A program made the position numbers and the translations under genes. A stretch of 64,000 bases of DNA, taken from NCBI RefSeq assembly GCF_900156825.1, contig NZ_FTOV01000006.1, positions 62,001 through 126,000 on the forward strand, read 5' to 3'. This document shows positions 44,780 through 53,586 of this stretch, one piece after another. Under the pieces are notes generated by a model. The model saw only the letters and a list, made by a program, of their open reading frames with translations, did not search any database and had not been told where the DNA came from. The number at the start of each line of letters is the position of its first letter. The first letter of the stretch is position 1. The stretch is from Chryseobacterium gambrini (lineage in GTDB: Bacteria; Bacteroidota; Bacteroidia; Flavobacteriales; Weeksellaceae).

Positions 44780-45721
44780 TCAGTCAAAATTCAAAATATA
44801 CAGCAGACTTTCGGTACTGATGAAAATCCATAGAAAAACAGCCAAAGCAAGAGGTTTAAAACCAATGGTCTTCAAAGTTTGTACAGAAAGCGTAGAGCCG
44901 ATAAAAAACAACGTTAAGTTTAATCCAGCCTTCGCTCCAACTGTAATTCCGGAACTTAGCTGACTGAAAAAAGGAAAATACGTATTCAGCAAAATAGCCA
45001 CAATAAAATAACCGATAAACCATGGAACTTTCACTTTAGATTCCTTGCTTTTAAAAATAAACATCGTGATCACAGAAACCGGAATAATCCACAATGCTCT
45101 GGCTAACTTTACCGTAGTAGCGATTTTAAGCGCTTCATTTCCGTATTTTCCTGCCGCTCCTACTACAGAACTCGTATCGTGAATTCCGATGGCGCACCAT
45201 AACCCGAACTGTTCCTGTGTGAGATTCAGCAAATGACCGATGGGCGGATAAATAAACAGAGCAACAGAATTCAGCGTAAAAACAATAGCCAGAGCCAGTG
45301 AAATCTGTTTTGTGTTAGGTTTAATGATGGGAGAAGTTGCAGCAATGGCACTTCCGCCACAAATGGCGGTTCCCACAGAAATAAGATACGACAAAGGTCT
45401 TTCAAGCTTAAGGAATTTTCCGGCAAAATACCCCAGAATCATCACTGTAAAAATACTGATTACCGTTAGAATCAACCCCGATTTTCCCGCTTCAAGAGCC
45501 TCATCAAGCTTTAACCCGAATCCAAGACCTACAATAGAAATCTGCAACAATAGATGAATATACCGGTGCAGACTCTTTTCAAAAGGATTTCCGAGAAAAA
45601 CCGCCAGTACAAATCCCAAAAGCAATGCAACAGGCGAAGAAACAATAGGAGTGAGGCATACAACTGCCAGTAATATGAAGATTATTTTCTTTGATCTTTC
45701 ATTGGAGATAAAGCTTTTCAT
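44780..45721 (-). CDS. YeiH family putative sulfate exporter
   Basis: A 313-residue inner-membrane protein of the UPF0324/YeiH family with about ten hydrophobic segments. Characteristic stretches are FLGNPFEKSLHRYIHLLLQISIVGLG by position 40-66, SVGTAICGGSAIAATSPIIK, and GIHDTSSVVGAAGKYG. A sulfate or sulfite export role has been proposed for relatives; it is not proven. The LysR gene upstream on the same strand is the usual partner (compare YeiE-YeiH), so induction by a sulfur ligand is likely. Confidence 0.88.
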   Translation of the reverse strand: MKSFISNERSKKIIFILLAVVCLTPIVSSPVALLLGFVLAVFLGNPFEKSLHRYIHLLLQISIVGLGFGLKLDEALEAGKSGLILTVISIFTVMILGYFAGKFLKLERPLSYLISVGTAICGGSAIAATSPIIKPNTKQISLALAIVFTLNSVALFIYPPIGHLLNLTQEQFGLWCAIGIHDTSSVVGAAGKYGNEALKIATTVKLARALWIIPVSVITMFIFKSKESKVKVPWFIGYFIVAILLNTYFPFFSQLSSGITVGAKAGLNLTLFFIGSTLSVQTLKTIGFKPLALAVFLWIFISTESLLYILNFD

Positions 45722-45837
45722 TGATGGGAATTTTAAATTGATGGTTCAAAATTCCGACAATTATCATTACAAAGTAAATTGCATTTTGTTATAGCGCATA
45801 ACTTTAAGTTATAATGTTTGTTCAAACTAATTTTGAA

Positions 45838-45992
45838 TTTAACCGCAAGAGGTACAAAATGCTGTAGGGGGATATTTTAAGTATTTCAAAATCTGCAAAG
45901 AAAAAAATCAAAGCTTTTTTTAACTTATGTGTTCTTTTTTCATTAAGTATTAAACTTAAATGACTAAAGTGTTAAAATCTTTTGCGGTAAAA
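45838..45992. repeat. MITE-like element with CCGCAAAAG-type ends, copy 2
   Basis: The 302-bp gap 45722-46023 holds this element and no gene. The left end reads TTTAACCGCAAGAGGTACAA; the complement of the right end reads TTTTACCGCAAAAGATTTTA. The interior core AAAAATCAAAG...TGTGTTCTTTTTT is in the same orientation as in copy 1. Confidence 0.7.
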
Positions 45993-46023
45993 AAGTGTAA
46001 ACAGTTTTATAATTGTAAGCCGT

Positions 46024-46905
46024 TTAAATCTGATGGGTAAATTTTAAAAACAGGCGGATCAGTTCAGATTGTTCACCTTTTGGAAGAATAAAATGAAAAT
46101 TTCTTTCAATACTGAAATTTTTAATATCAATAATCGTTAATTGATTGTTTTCCAATTCATTTAAAACAGTGCTAATCGAAAGGAAAGCCAAAGCATCTGA
46201 ATGCAAAAGATATTGTTTAATACTTTCGCTGCTTCCCAACTGCATTACAACATTCAGATTTTCAATAACAATTCCTTTTTCCTTCAATCTGTTTTGGATA
46301 AACTCCAGAGAACCGGAACCCTGTTCTCTTAAAATCAATTCCAGTTCGTACAGATCTTTAACATTCAGCGTTTTATTGGCTAAAGGATGATTCGTTTTTG
46401 CAACCAGAACAATTTCATCGGCTTTAAACTTCTGATAATCAAAATAATTAGACTGAGATTCCCCTTCAATAATTCCGAGATCAATTTTCCCGTCTTTCAG
46501 CAGTTCGGAAATCATTTCCGTGTTGTGCGTAATCAGTTCAATTTTAATGTCTTTATAATAAGATTTGAATTTGGCTAAAATCTCCGGTAAAATATATTGG
46601 GCAATGGTTGTACTCGCTCCGATAATCAGTTTTCCCTGATGTTTCTGATTGATCTGATGGATTTCAAACTCCAGATCGCGGTAAATATTTCTGATCTTTT
46701 CGGCATATTCAAACAGAATTCTCCCGCTTTGCGTCAGTTGAATAGAAGTCCCTTTTCTGTCAAATAGTTTGGTATTTAATTGATTTTCAATTTCTTTAAT
46801 GTGCTTTGTAACGGCTGGTTGGGAAATATTCAGTTCTTCCGAAGCTTTGGTAAAGCTTGATCTTGATGCTACGGTATGAAAAACTTTTAATCTGTAATCA
46901 AACAT
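46024..46905 (-). CDS. LysR family transcriptional regulator
   Basis: A 293-residue LysR regulator. The N-terminal winged helix (RLKVFHTVASRSSFTKASEEL, SQPAVTKHIKEIENQL) is followed by a linker helix and a two-lobed ligand-binding domain beginning GKLIIGASTTIAQYILPEIL, with the DLGIIEGES crossover. It precedes yeiH in the same direction with about 300 bp between, resembling the YeiE-YeiH/CysB-like pairing in which the regulator controls the exporter. Confidence 0.9.
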   Translation of the reverse strand: MFDYRLKVFHTVASRSSFTKASEELNISQPAVTKHIKEIENQLNTKLFDRKGTSIQLTQSGRILFEYAEKIRNIYRDLEFEIHQINQKHQGKLIIGASTTIAQYILPEILAKFKSYYKDIKIELITHNTEMISELLKDGKIDLGIIEGESQSNYFDYQKFKADEIVLVAKTNHPLANKTLNVKDLYELELILREQGSGSLEFIQNRLKEKGIVIENLNVVMQLGSSESIKQYLLHSDALAFLSISTVLNELENNQLTIIDIKNFSIERNFHFILPKGEQSELIRLFLKFTHQI

Positions 46906-46998
46906 TGTGATTGTTGGCTTTTAGTTGACGGTTGATCGCTTTTTAATTATAATAAAATTACAGCATTAATAGCTGACAAATATCAACTATAAACGACT

Positions 46999-48303
46999 CT
47001 ACAAATCCGAGAAATTTTTATCCTCAAGATGCTCAAATCTGCTGTTTTTGGCTTCACCGATCTTTTGTTTTGTATAAATACTGTTATTCCCTGAAAATAA
47101 ATAAGATACAATGCATGAAATCGCAACATAGATTCCGCATTCTGCTCCAAACAATTCAATTCCCATGAGCATACATGCAAGCGGAGTGTTGGTTGCGCCT
47201 GCAAAAACAGCCACAAATCCCATTCCGGCGAGCAAACCAAACGGAAGCGGAATAAATAATGACAATGCACTTCCCAATGTCGCTCCGATAAAGAAAAGAG
47301 GAGTCACTTCACCGCCTTTAAATCCTGCTGAAAGCGTAACGATGGTAAAAATCATTTTGAAGGCAAAATCATAAAGCGGAAGCTGTTTTTCGAAAGATTC
47401 TACAATGGTCGGAATTCCCAATCCGATGTATCTTGTAGTTCCCATTGCGAAAACGGCAACAGCAACAATAATTCCGCCGACAACCGGACGAAGCGGAGGA
47501 TATTTTATTTTAGATTTGAAGACAAAACCCGTAAAATGAATCATCCTGCTGAAAGCTGCCGCACAGATTCCAAAAATGATTCCTGCCAAAACACTATACA
47601 AAACAGGCAGAAACTCAAGTTTTGGAATAAGATCGATATGATAATGCGTATGTTTTGCTTTCCATAAATTGGTGACAAGATCAGCCAAAACAGCCGAAGT
47701 GAAAGCCGGAAAAATAGCATTGTATCGAATTCTCCCGATCAGAAAAACTTCAAGCCCGAAAACCGCTCCGGCTAAAGGCGTACCGAAAACAGAACCAAAA
47801 CCCGCGGCAATAGCCGAGATCAGCAAAATTTTTCTGTCATTTTTATCAAGTTTCAGGATTTTTGTCAGTTGATCGGAAATCGCTCCCGCCATTTGAAGAG
47901 CAGTTCCTTCACGACCTGCAGAACCTCCGAAAAAATGCGTGACCATTGTTCCTAAATAGACAAAAGGCGCCATTTTAAAAGGAATAATTTCTTTTGGCTC
48001 CAGAATATTTTCCAACAGCAAATTGTTTCCCGCTTCCACATCTTTTCCGAAATAATGATACAAAAGTCCCGTTAAAAATCCTCCAACAGGCAAAAATGCA
48101 ATCAGCCAGAGATGATTTTCCCTGAAATCGGTTGCCCATTGCAGTGATTTTAAAAATCCGGCGGAAGCAGTTCCGACTAAAATCCCGATAATAAGACTGA
48201 TGAAAAGCCATTTCAGAATGTAAGGGAGAGCCGGATATTTTCTGAAGAAAAAACCTGTGTAAAATTTTATTGTACGGTTTAAAGTTCGTTGATGTTGAGA
48301 CAT
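46999..48303 (-). CDS. CLC-F type fluoride/proton antiporter
   Basis: A 434-residue CLC transporter. The ATG at 48303 (MSQHQRTLNR) has AGGA 6 bases upstream; the TTG 15 bases earlier would include that site. Where chloride CLCs have GSGIP this protein has GNNLLLENI. Its gating-Glu motif is GREGTALQMAG instead of GREGP, and it has GGEVTPLFFIGATLG. These variants mark the fluoride-exporting CLC-F branch as I know it. The fluoride riboswitch directly upstream supports that strongly. It would export F- in exchange for H+ at the inner membrane. Confidence 0.92.
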   Translation of the reverse strand: MSQHQRTLNRTIKFYTGFFFRKYPALPYILKWLFISLIIGILVGTASAGFLKSLQWATDFRENHLWLIAFLPVGGFLTGLLYHYFGKDVEAGNNLLLENILEPKEIIPFKMAPFVYLGTMVTHFFGGSAGREGTALQMAGAISDQLTKILKLDKNDRKILLISAIAAGFGSVFGTPLAGAVFGLEVFLIGRIRYNAIFPAFTSAVLADLVTNLWKAKHTHYHIDLIPKLEFLPVLYSVLAGIIFGICAAAFSRMIHFTGFVFKSKIKYPPLRPVVGGIIVAVAVFAMGTTRYIGLGIPTIVESFEKQLPLYDFAFKMIFTIVTLSAGFKGGEVTPLFFIGATLGSALSLFIPLPFGLLAGMGFVAVFAGATNTPLACMLMGIELFGAECGIYVAISCIVSYLFSGNNSIYTKQKIGEAKNSRFEHLEDKNFSDL

Positions 48304-48337
48304 AATTTTCCTGATCAATTACTGTTAATAATCTTTT

Positions 48338-48396
48338 AATCAGGCGTCATCAGCTTTTGAAAAGCGGTTGGGTAAGGAAGAACACCATTTCCTTTT
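48338..48396 (-). promoter_or_regulatory. fluoride riboswitch (crcB motif)
   Basis: On the minus strand the segment reads GGAAATGGTGTTCTTCC, then AACCGC, a TTTTCAAAAGC hairpin, then GCTGATGACGCC. It follows the crcB consensus block by block (GG-x-x-ATGG-x-x-TTC-x-CC, AACCGC, GCTGATGRC-x-CC). GGTGT can pair with ACGCC in the pseudoknotted aptamer. Just downstream CCTGAT can pair with ATCAGG, which contains the AGGA ribosome-binding site of the CLC gene. Fluoride binding would hold the first strand and free the site: translational control, by inference. Confidence 0.92.
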
Positions 48397-48402
48397 GTAC
48401 TG

Positions 48403-48410
48403 CAAAGATA
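48403..48410 (-). promoter_or_regulatory. -7 promoter box of the fluoride riboswitch/CLC-F unit
   Basis: TATCTTTG on the minus strand, ending 7 bases before the first conserved riboswitch bases, so transcription would begin right at the aptamer. It lies within 5 bases of the stop of the upstream isomerase gene. Confidence 0.65.
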
Positions 48411-48414
48411 AAAA

Positions 48415-49287
48415 TTATTTTAAAAAGAAATCATTTTTCAGCATGTAATTTCGGCTTATCGTGATGCTTTCAAACATATTTTTATCGCTGGAATCCTGTT
48501 CCAGAAACCAGTGTTGAAGTCCTGCTTTTTCTCGGGCACCGAAAATTCTTTTAAAATCAATAATTCCGTTTCCGATTTCTGCAAAATCCTTTGTTCCGGC
48601 TTTCATATCTTTTACGTGCCACAATGGAAATCTTTTGGGATACTTTTCAAAATAAAGTAACGGATCGATACCTGCTTTTGAAATCCAGTATAGATCCAGC
48701 TCCATTTTTACCAGATCGGATGAAGAATTTTCCAGAATAAAATCGTAAACAGTTCCGGTTCCATCAAATTTTTCAAATTCAAAATCATGATTGTGATAAG
48801 CAAACTGGATTCCTGCCTTTTTTGTTATTTCTCCTGATTTGTTAAGCAGTTCCGGTAGTTTTTTATAGTTTTCCAGGGTTCTTTCTTCAGGAAAAAGGTA
48901 AGAACAGACCATATATTCTGAACCAATAAGATGTAAATCTTCAACGGTCTGTTCCCAATTGTTGGTTAATGTTCCTTTCTCATGATGAAGAATTCCCGTT
49001 GTGTGATGTGAACTGATTACTTTTAAACCGACATTTTTTAAGATGCTCTGAAATTCATTCCTGCTTTTTCCGAAAAAAGTTCCGTTGTAGCCGTAGATTT
49101 CAAGCTCTTTAAAGCCTAATATTGCCAGTTTTTCCAAAGCTTTTTCGAGGTTTTCTGAAACAGAATCACGAATTGTATAAAGCTGAATTGCCAAAGGTTT
49201 TCTGTTGCTTTTAAAGTTAGAAATTCCGCAGGAATATAATCCTAAAAATCCCAACGAGGAAATCTTTATAAAATCTTTTCTCTGCAT
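48415..49287 (-). CDS. sugar phosphate isomerase/epimerase family protein
   Basis: A 290-residue exported or membrane-attached TIM-barrel protein of the xylose isomerase-like (AP endonuclease 2) family. The N-terminus MQRKDFIKISSLGFLGLYSCG is a signal region with a possible lipid Cys. The barrel shows LAIQLYTIRDS, LEIYGYNGTFF, SSHHTTG, FAYHNHDFEFEK and MELDLYWISKAGIDP, which supply the His/Glu/Asp metal ligands. Relatives act on inositol or keto sugars; the substrate is unknown. It starts 2 bases after the thioesterase gene. Confidence 0.88.
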   Translation of the reverse strand: MQRKDFIKISSLGFLGLYSCGISNFKSNRKPLAIQLYTIRDSVSENLEKALEKLAILGFKELEIYGYNGTFFGKSRNEFQSILKNVGLKVISSHHTTGILHHEKGTLTNNWEQTVEDLHLIGSEYMVCSYLFPEERTLENYKKLPELLNKSGEITKKAGIQFAYHNHDFEFEKFDGTGTVYDFILENSSSDLVKMELDLYWISKAGIDPLLYFEKYPKRFPLWHVKDMKAGTKDFAEIGNGIIDFKRIFGAREKAGLQHWFLEQDSSDKNMFESITISRNYMLKNDFFLK

Positions 49288-49288
49288 T

Positions 49289-49756
49289 TTACAGGAAAGG
49301 TTTCATTTCGTTTTCTATCTGTGTTCTCAGTTCCATGAGACGTTTTGCATACTGTTCCTGCTGTTTTTCCTCTTCCGTTTCAGGAATCCATTTGGGAACC
49401 GGAAGTTTTTTCCCGTTTTCGTCTACGGCAACAAATACAATGATGCAGTGTGTTTTCTTATCAAAATTTGGCTGTTTCAGGTTTCTGGAAAATACGTTGA
49501 TGGAAATATGCATACTTGATGATCCTGTGTAAATTACCTGAGCTTCCACTTTTACGATTTCCCCGATTTTAATAGGATCATAGAAACGGATTCCTCCTAC
49601 ATATACCGTTACTGAATAATTTCCGCTCCACGTTGTTGCGCAGGCGTACCCTGCCTGATCGATCCATTTCATCACGCTTCCTCCATGTACATTTCCGCCG
49701 TAGTTGACATCTGAAGGTTCTGAAATAAACTGAAAAGTGATCGGTTTGTTGTCCAT
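49289..49756 (-). CDS. acyl-CoA thioesterase (hotdog fold)
   Basis: A 155-residue hotdog thioesterase of the YciA/BACH type that hydrolyses acyl-CoA. The family sequences VNYGGNVHGGSVMKWIDQAGYACA (with Asn, His and Asp of the active site) and SMHISINVFSRNL are clear, and the C-terminal helix is rich in Glu, Gln and Lys. It is directly followed by the isomerase gene. A physical link between the two activities is not evident. Confidence 0.9.
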   Translation of the reverse strand: MDNKPITFQFISEPSDVNYGGNVHGGSVMKWIDQAGYACATTWSGNYSVTVYVGGIRFYDPIKIGEIVKVEAQVIYTGSSSMHISINVFSRNLKQPNFDKKTHCIIVFVAVDENGKKLPVPKWIPETEEEKQQEQYAKRLMELRTQIENEMKPFL

Positions 49757-49812
49757 TTTGATAAAATTTCAATAAAGGTATTCAATAATTTTCAAAACGG
49801 TAGATTAAATGC

Positions 49813-49820
49813 TACTTTTG
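49813..49820 (+). promoter_or_regulatory. -7 promoter box of the ArsC-like gene
   Basis: TACTTTTG, 56 bases before the ATG at 49877 and divergent from the thioesterase gene. Confidence 0.45.
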
Positions 49821-49876
49821 ATAACGGTAAACTTATAAAGTTTCCATTTAACATTAGAAAAAACTTAGAACTCTAA

Positions 49877-50224
49877 ATGAAAAAAGTATTTTATCTTAAT
49901 ACATGCGATACGTGCAGAAAAATTTTAGGACAATTCAATCTTAAGGACTGGGAACTTCGCGAAATTAAAAAACAACCGATTACCCAGGATGAATTGGAAG
50001 AAATGCACAAACATGCAGGATCTTACGAAGCTTTGTTCAGCAAAAAATCTACTCAGATCAAATTAAGGGAACTGGATCTGAAATCTTTGGGAGAAGAAGA
50101 GTTTAAAGAACTATTGCTGGATCATTACACCTTTTTGAAACGTCCGGTTTTTCTTACGGACAAAGAAATTTTTATAGGAAACGATAAAAAGAATTTGGAA
50201 GCATTAAGGGGATTTTTTAATTAA
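49877..50224 (+). CDS. ArsC/Spx family thioredoxin-fold protein
   Basis: A 115-residue protein of the arsenate reductase/Spx family. The redox motif CDTCRK (Cys10 and Cys13) follows the first strand, and the family tail LDHYTFLKRPVFLTDKEIFIG is intact; its KRP is the oxyanion-site Arg segment. Two Cys spaced as CxxC are more Spx-like, but plain ArsC enzymes of this group also carry them. Arsenic genes are absent nearby, so a general reductase or regulatory role is as likely as arsenate reduction. Confidence 0.85.
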   Translation: MKKVFYLNTCDTCRKILGQFNLKDWELREIKKQPITQDELEEMHKHAGSYEALFSKKSTQIKLRELDLKSLGEEEFKELLLDHYTFLKRPVFLTDKEIFIGNDKKNLEALRGFFN

Positions 50225-50273
50225 AGTAAGTCGCCTTAAATCAAAGTTTTTAAGAAAAGGGAGATCATTTTAC

Positions 50274-50673
50274 ATGAAAAAGCTGAATTCCGGTAATTAC
50301 AACGGCTATTTTAAATGCTTTTATATTAATCGGGGCAGGACATGGCTTAGGGATTCTGCTCATTTATGAAATTTTAAGTCCGCAATTTATTTTGTCGGAT
50401 GCGAATGCTTTTAACTTAGATCATTACGATGGAAGATTAGTACCTGCAGCATTTTTGTCTCTCATTTTTCAGGTATTACTTTTAATTAGTTTAAAGATTA
50501 AAAGATGGCGATTACAGAAAATCCTGATTAATACTTTTTGTGTAATTCTGATGTTGGTATTCTTTGTATTGGTTAAAGACTTTTCAAAGTCTAATGTCGA
50601 CCAGATGTCTTTAATAAGTGGAATCCCATTTTTAATATCCTCTCTGTTTCTATTATTGAAAGTTAATTTCTAA
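50274..50673 (+). pseudogene. small membrane protein gene disrupted by a +1 frameshift
   Basis: The ATG at 50274 begins MKKL and then runs out of frame. After one extra A at 50286/50287 the shifted frame reads IPVITTAILNAFILIGAGHG and continues without a break into the open frame ending at 50673 (93 residues from a TTG at 50392). Joined, they make a plausible protein of about 132 residues with an N-terminal signal or membrane helix and three more hydrophobic segments. Either the gene is inactivated or the base is a sequencing error. The family is not recognised. Confidence 0.72.
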
Positions 50674-50706
50674 TAAAGCTTCAAAATCTATAAGCAAATA
50701 GGCTCA

Positions 50707-50737
50707 AACCTAACAGGTTTTCAAAACCTGTTAGGTT
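50707..50737. terminator. perfect palindromic hairpin, likely bidirectional terminator
   Basis: 15-bp arms AACCTAACAGGTTTT and its complement around a single C, flanked by T-rich sequence on the plus strand. It lies between the frameshifted gene and the convergent 169-aa gene. Confidence 0.75.
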
Positions 50738-50783
50738 TTTATAATAACCAAACAATTTTGACGGAAGTCCCAAGCATTTTATA

Positions 50784-51293
50784 TCATTTTAGAAATAAAT
50801 TCCTTTTTTTCAGGCCATGATTGTTCGTTATTTGTAATTCAGAGTTTTGATGAAACGGAAGTTTGTCGGAAAGCTGTTCCGTAAATTTTTCAATTCCTTT
50901 ACAGTATTCGTCTAGAAATTCATACTTTTTATCGACTGTAATTAATTCAATGCCGGATTGAGTTTCTCTATACAAAAAACGAATGGTGAAGTAATTAACT
51001 TCCAAAATGTCTGAATATTTAATGTATTGCTTCGGTTCTGATTCTTTTTTGAAATAAAAACCTTCTGCGTTATAACTGAAAATTCCGTCTTCTGAATAAA
51101 GTCTGTTCATCTCTTTTTCTGTTGATTCATAATCTGTTGGAAAATTTCCCGTCATTATTTTTGCAATGGTAAAACAGAGCGTTGCAAAACAGCAGAAAAT
51201 AATGAGATAAGAAATTCCTTCACTTTCAAAAACAGGATAGAAAATGTAAACTGCAATAAGTATGATGATACAGAGGAATACCATTTTTTTCAT
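50784..51293 (-). CDS. hypothetical protein with two N-terminal membrane segments
   Basis: A 169-residue protein. Residues 4-20 and 28-47 are hydrophobic, followed by a cytoplasmic domain of about 115 residues that looks PH-like (IKYSDILEVNYFTIRFLYRETQSGIELITV by position 92-121, two strands then a helix), as in many small membrane-bound bacterial proteins. No family is named with confidence. It reads toward the palindrome at 50707, and the next gene upstream, gcvT, is separated by a repeat element. Confidence 0.72.
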   Translation of the reverse strand: MKKMVFLCIIILIAVYIFYPVFESEGISYLIIFCCFATLCFTIAKIMTGNFPTDYESTEKEMNRLYSEDGIFSYNAEGFYFKKESEPKQYIKYSDILEVNYFTIRFLYRETQSGIELITVDKKYEFLDEYCKGIEKFTEQLSDKLPFHQNSELQITNNHGLKKRNLFLK

Positions 51294-51345
51294 CAGAAAA
51301 AATTTTTGTAATAGTACGAAAAAATGTATTGCAATATAATTATTT

Positions 51346-51436
51346 TAGCCCGGATAGAAACGGCATCCTTTAGTTTTTTGCCGGAGCGAAGCTCCGGCAA
51401 AAAACTAAAGATAGAGTGGATAGCCGGAAACAGCTC
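51346..51436. repeat. shared-arm repeat with perfect 20-bp hairpin, opposite orientation
   Basis: The central hairpin has 20-bp arms (51368-51387 and 51391-51410) tipped AGC-GAA-GCT. The complement of its right flank reads TTGGAGCTGTTTCCGGCTATCC, matching the left arm at 30425, and the complement of its left flank ends CCGGGCTAAAAT, like the GCGGCTAAAAT there. The GAGCTCAGACA block is missing. Confidence 0.78.
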
Positions 51437-51444
51437 CAAAAAAT

Positions 51445-51475
51445 AACCGCCTCACAAATTCTGCAAGGCGGTTTT
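51445..51475 (-). terminator. terminator of gcvT
   Basis: AACCGCCT (51445-51452) and AGGCGGTT (51466-51473) with a 13-base loop, about 28 bp beyond the gcvT stop on the minus strand. The T-run there is short (TATTTTTT). Confidence 0.75.
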
Positions 51476-51500
51476 TTATAGTTGTTAAAAAAAAAATCAA

Positions 51501-52577
51501 TTATACAAAAGGAGCTTTCACCACTTTTGCAGGAATGTTTTTATTTCTTACCTGAATGAAGATTTCAGAACCTAATTTAAAGTGAGGTTTGTCCACATAA
51601 GCAAGACCTAAACCTACTTTTTTCATCGGCGACTGCGTTCCCGAAGTTACTTTTCCGATAACGTTTCCTTCTGCATCTACAACAGGGTAGTCGTGTCTTG
51701 GAACCCCTTTGTCCGTTAATTCGAAACCTACTAATTTTCTGGTAACGCCTTCTTCTTTTTGCTTGGCAAATGTCTCTTTAGACACAAAATCTTTATCAAA
51801 TTTTGTGATCCATCCCAAACCTGCCTCAATAGGAGAAGTGGTATCATCGATATCGTTTCCGTAAAGGCAGAACCCTTTTTCCAGTCTCAAAGTATCTCTT
51901 GCAGCCAGTCCGCAGGGAACAATTCCTTCTTCTGCACCTGCTTCAATAATGGCATCCCAAAGTTTTTCGGCAGATTCATTTTTAAAATAGATCTCAAAAC
52001 CTCCGCTTCCGGTGTAGCCTGTATTGGAGATGATCACCTCATTTACTCCTGCAACAGAACCTACCGTAAAATGATAGTAAGGAATTTCTGAAAGATTGGT
52101 TTCGGTTAATTTCTGAAGAATTTCAGTCGCTTTCGGTCCCTGAACTGCCAATAAAGACATTTCATCCGAAGCGTTCGTCATTTGAGCTCCGAAAGTATTG
52201 TATTTCGAGATATGATCCCAGTCTTTATCAATGTTTGAAGCATTTACAACTACGAAATATTTGTCGTCTTCCATTTTGTAAACGATAAGATCATCTACAA
52301 TTCCTCCGTTTTCGTTAGGAAGACAAGAGTACTGTGCTTTTCCATTTTCCAGAGCGTCTACATTGTTGGTGGTTACATACTGCAAAAGCTCTTTGGAACC
52401 CACCCCTTCAATGAAAAACTGTCCCATGTGAGACACATCAAACAAACCTGCCTTTTCTCTTACGGCAAAGTGTTCTTCAGTAACTCCCGAATATTGTACA
52501 GGCATTTCAAAACCTGCGAAAGGTACGATTTTAGCTCCCAAAGAAACGTGTTTGTCGTACAATGCTGTTTTCTTCAT
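51501..52577 (-). CDS. gcvT: glycine cleavage system aminomethyltransferase (T protein)
   Basis: GcvT moves the aminomethyl carbon from lipoyl-GcvH to tetrahydrofolate and releases ammonia. The 358-residue protein has the family segments [32 protein letters not shown], the folate-site Asp in [11 protein letters not shown], and [15 protein letters not shown]. The C-terminal beta-barrel includes [21 protein letters not shown]. It depends on the lipoate made by LipB, encoded at the left end of the window. The other gcv genes are elsewhere. Confidence 0.96.
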   Translation of the reverse strand: MKKTALYDKHVSLGAKIVPFAGFEMPVQYSGVTEEHFAVREKAGLFDVSHMGQFFIEGVGSKELLQYVTTNNVDALENGKAQYSCLPNENGGIVDDLIVYKMEDDKYFVVVNASNIDKDWDHISKYNTFGAQMTNASDEMSLLAVQGPKATEILQKLTETNLSEIPYYHFTVGSVAGVNEVIISNTGYTGSGGFEIYFKNESAEKLWDAIIEAGAEEGIVPCGLAARDTLRLEKGFCLYGNDIDDTTSPIEAGLGWITKFDKDFVSKETFAKQKEEGVTRKLVGFELTDKGVPRHDYPVVDAEGNVIGKVTSGTQSPMKKVGLGLAYVDKPHFKLGSEIFIQVRNKNIPAKVVKAPFV

Positions 52578-52592
52578 AGTTAATTTTTATTT

Positions 52593-53069
52593 CTATTTCT
52601 TTATTTTAAAACTGTCGAAAGCCTCGTTGAAAAGCTTCATATAATTTCCGTTCCAGTACTTTTGTGTACAGTTGATGGTCACCAGAAACAAATCTTTGTC
52701 TTTCTGAAAAACTTTGGTGATCCAGTGCAGTTTTTCATGGTCATCATCATATTCGTAAAAATATTCTGTGTATCCTTTTTTTCCGCTTTTGCTTTTTATT
52801 TTCTTCTCGTCATCCGAAGATTTGTAAAGCGCGAGAATAAATTTTTTGGTTTCCGTTTTTGGAAGATTAAGATCGTGATATTCTGAAATCGTAATAGCTC
52901 CAATCTCATTGCCCGGAAAAATATTGATGATATCGCTGTCGTTGGTTACTTTCCAGCCTTCCGGAAGCGTGATGGAATAATTGTCGTTTTCATACACTTT
53001 CGTCGGAACAGACTGTGCGAAAAGTAAAGATCCGGTTACCAATGAGATGATAAGAAGAAACTTTTTCAT
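52593..53069 (-). CDS. exported PsbP/DcrB-like small protein
   Basis: A 158-residue protein with a clear signal peptide (to about residue 18, LLFAQ). The mature part begins YENDNYSITLPEGWKV, the short-strand opening typical of PsbP/DcrB-like folds, and ends in a helix NYMKLFNEAFDSFKI. This fold occurs in many small exported proteins without enzymatic activity. Its start overlaps the idi stop by 4 bases and it precedes gcvT by 15 bases, so idi, this gene and gcvT form one unit. No function is assigned. Confidence 0.82.
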   Translation of the reverse strand: MKKFLLIISLVTGSLLFAQSVPTKVYENDNYSITLPEGWKVTNDSDIINIFPGNEIGAITISEYHDLNLPKTETKKFILALYKSSDDEKKIKSKSGKKGYTEYFYEYDDDHEKLHWITKVFQKDKDLFLVTINCTQKYWNGNYMKLFNEAFDSFKIKK

Positions 53070-53581
53070 GAATGTAGATGATGTTTATATTCTTCAAGAA
53101 TGATTTTAAACCACTCTGTGAAATGGTCTGGAATTTCAGAAATTTCCTTATTGAGATTTTCAAGAGAAATATAGCGTACTTCTTCCACTTCATCTTTATT
53201 TAAATAGAATTCGCCTTCGAAAGTTCCTGTAAAAACGTGATCAAGTTCGTGTTCCCAGAGTCCGTTTCCGACATCGGCTTTATAAATGAAATTAAATTTT
53301 TCCGAAAGCTCAACATCAATTCCCAATTCTTCCTTTACTCTTCTTTTGGCTCCTTCAAGATATGTTTCTTCACTTCTTGGGTGCGAACAGACTGCATTGG
53401 TCCATTTCAGAGGAGAATGATATTTTCCGGAAGCCCTTTTCTGCAAAAGCATTTCGCCGCTGCTGTTGAATAAAAAAACTGAAAAAGCACGATGCAGTAA
53501 GCCGTTGATATGTGCCTGCTGCTTTTCCATCAAGCCAAGAACTTTGTCTTCAGGATTTACTAAAACTACGAATTCTTCCAT
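53066..53581 (-). CDS. idi: isopentenyl-diphosphate delta-isomerase, type 1
   Basis: Idi interconverts isopentenyl and dimethylallyl diphosphate, balancing precursors for menaquinone and carotenoids. The 171-residue Nudix-fold enzyme has the active-site Cys in NAVCSHPR, the Nudix-type helix EGAKRRVKEELGID, the catalytic Glu in HELDHVFTG, and aromatic WTNAV and WFKIIL segments. The promoter box at 53587 ends 5 bases before the start codon, so the message is likely leaderless. Confidence 0.94.
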   Translation of the reverse strand: MEEFVVLVNPEDKVLGLMEKQQAHINGLLHRAFSVFLFNSSGEMLLQKRASGKYHSPLKWTNAVCSHPRSEETYLEGAKRRVKEELGIDVELSEKFNFIYKADVGNGLWEHELDHVFTGTFEGEFYLNKDEVEEVRYISLENLNKEISEIPDHFTEWFKIILEEYKHHLHS

Positions 53582-53586
53582 TTCTA

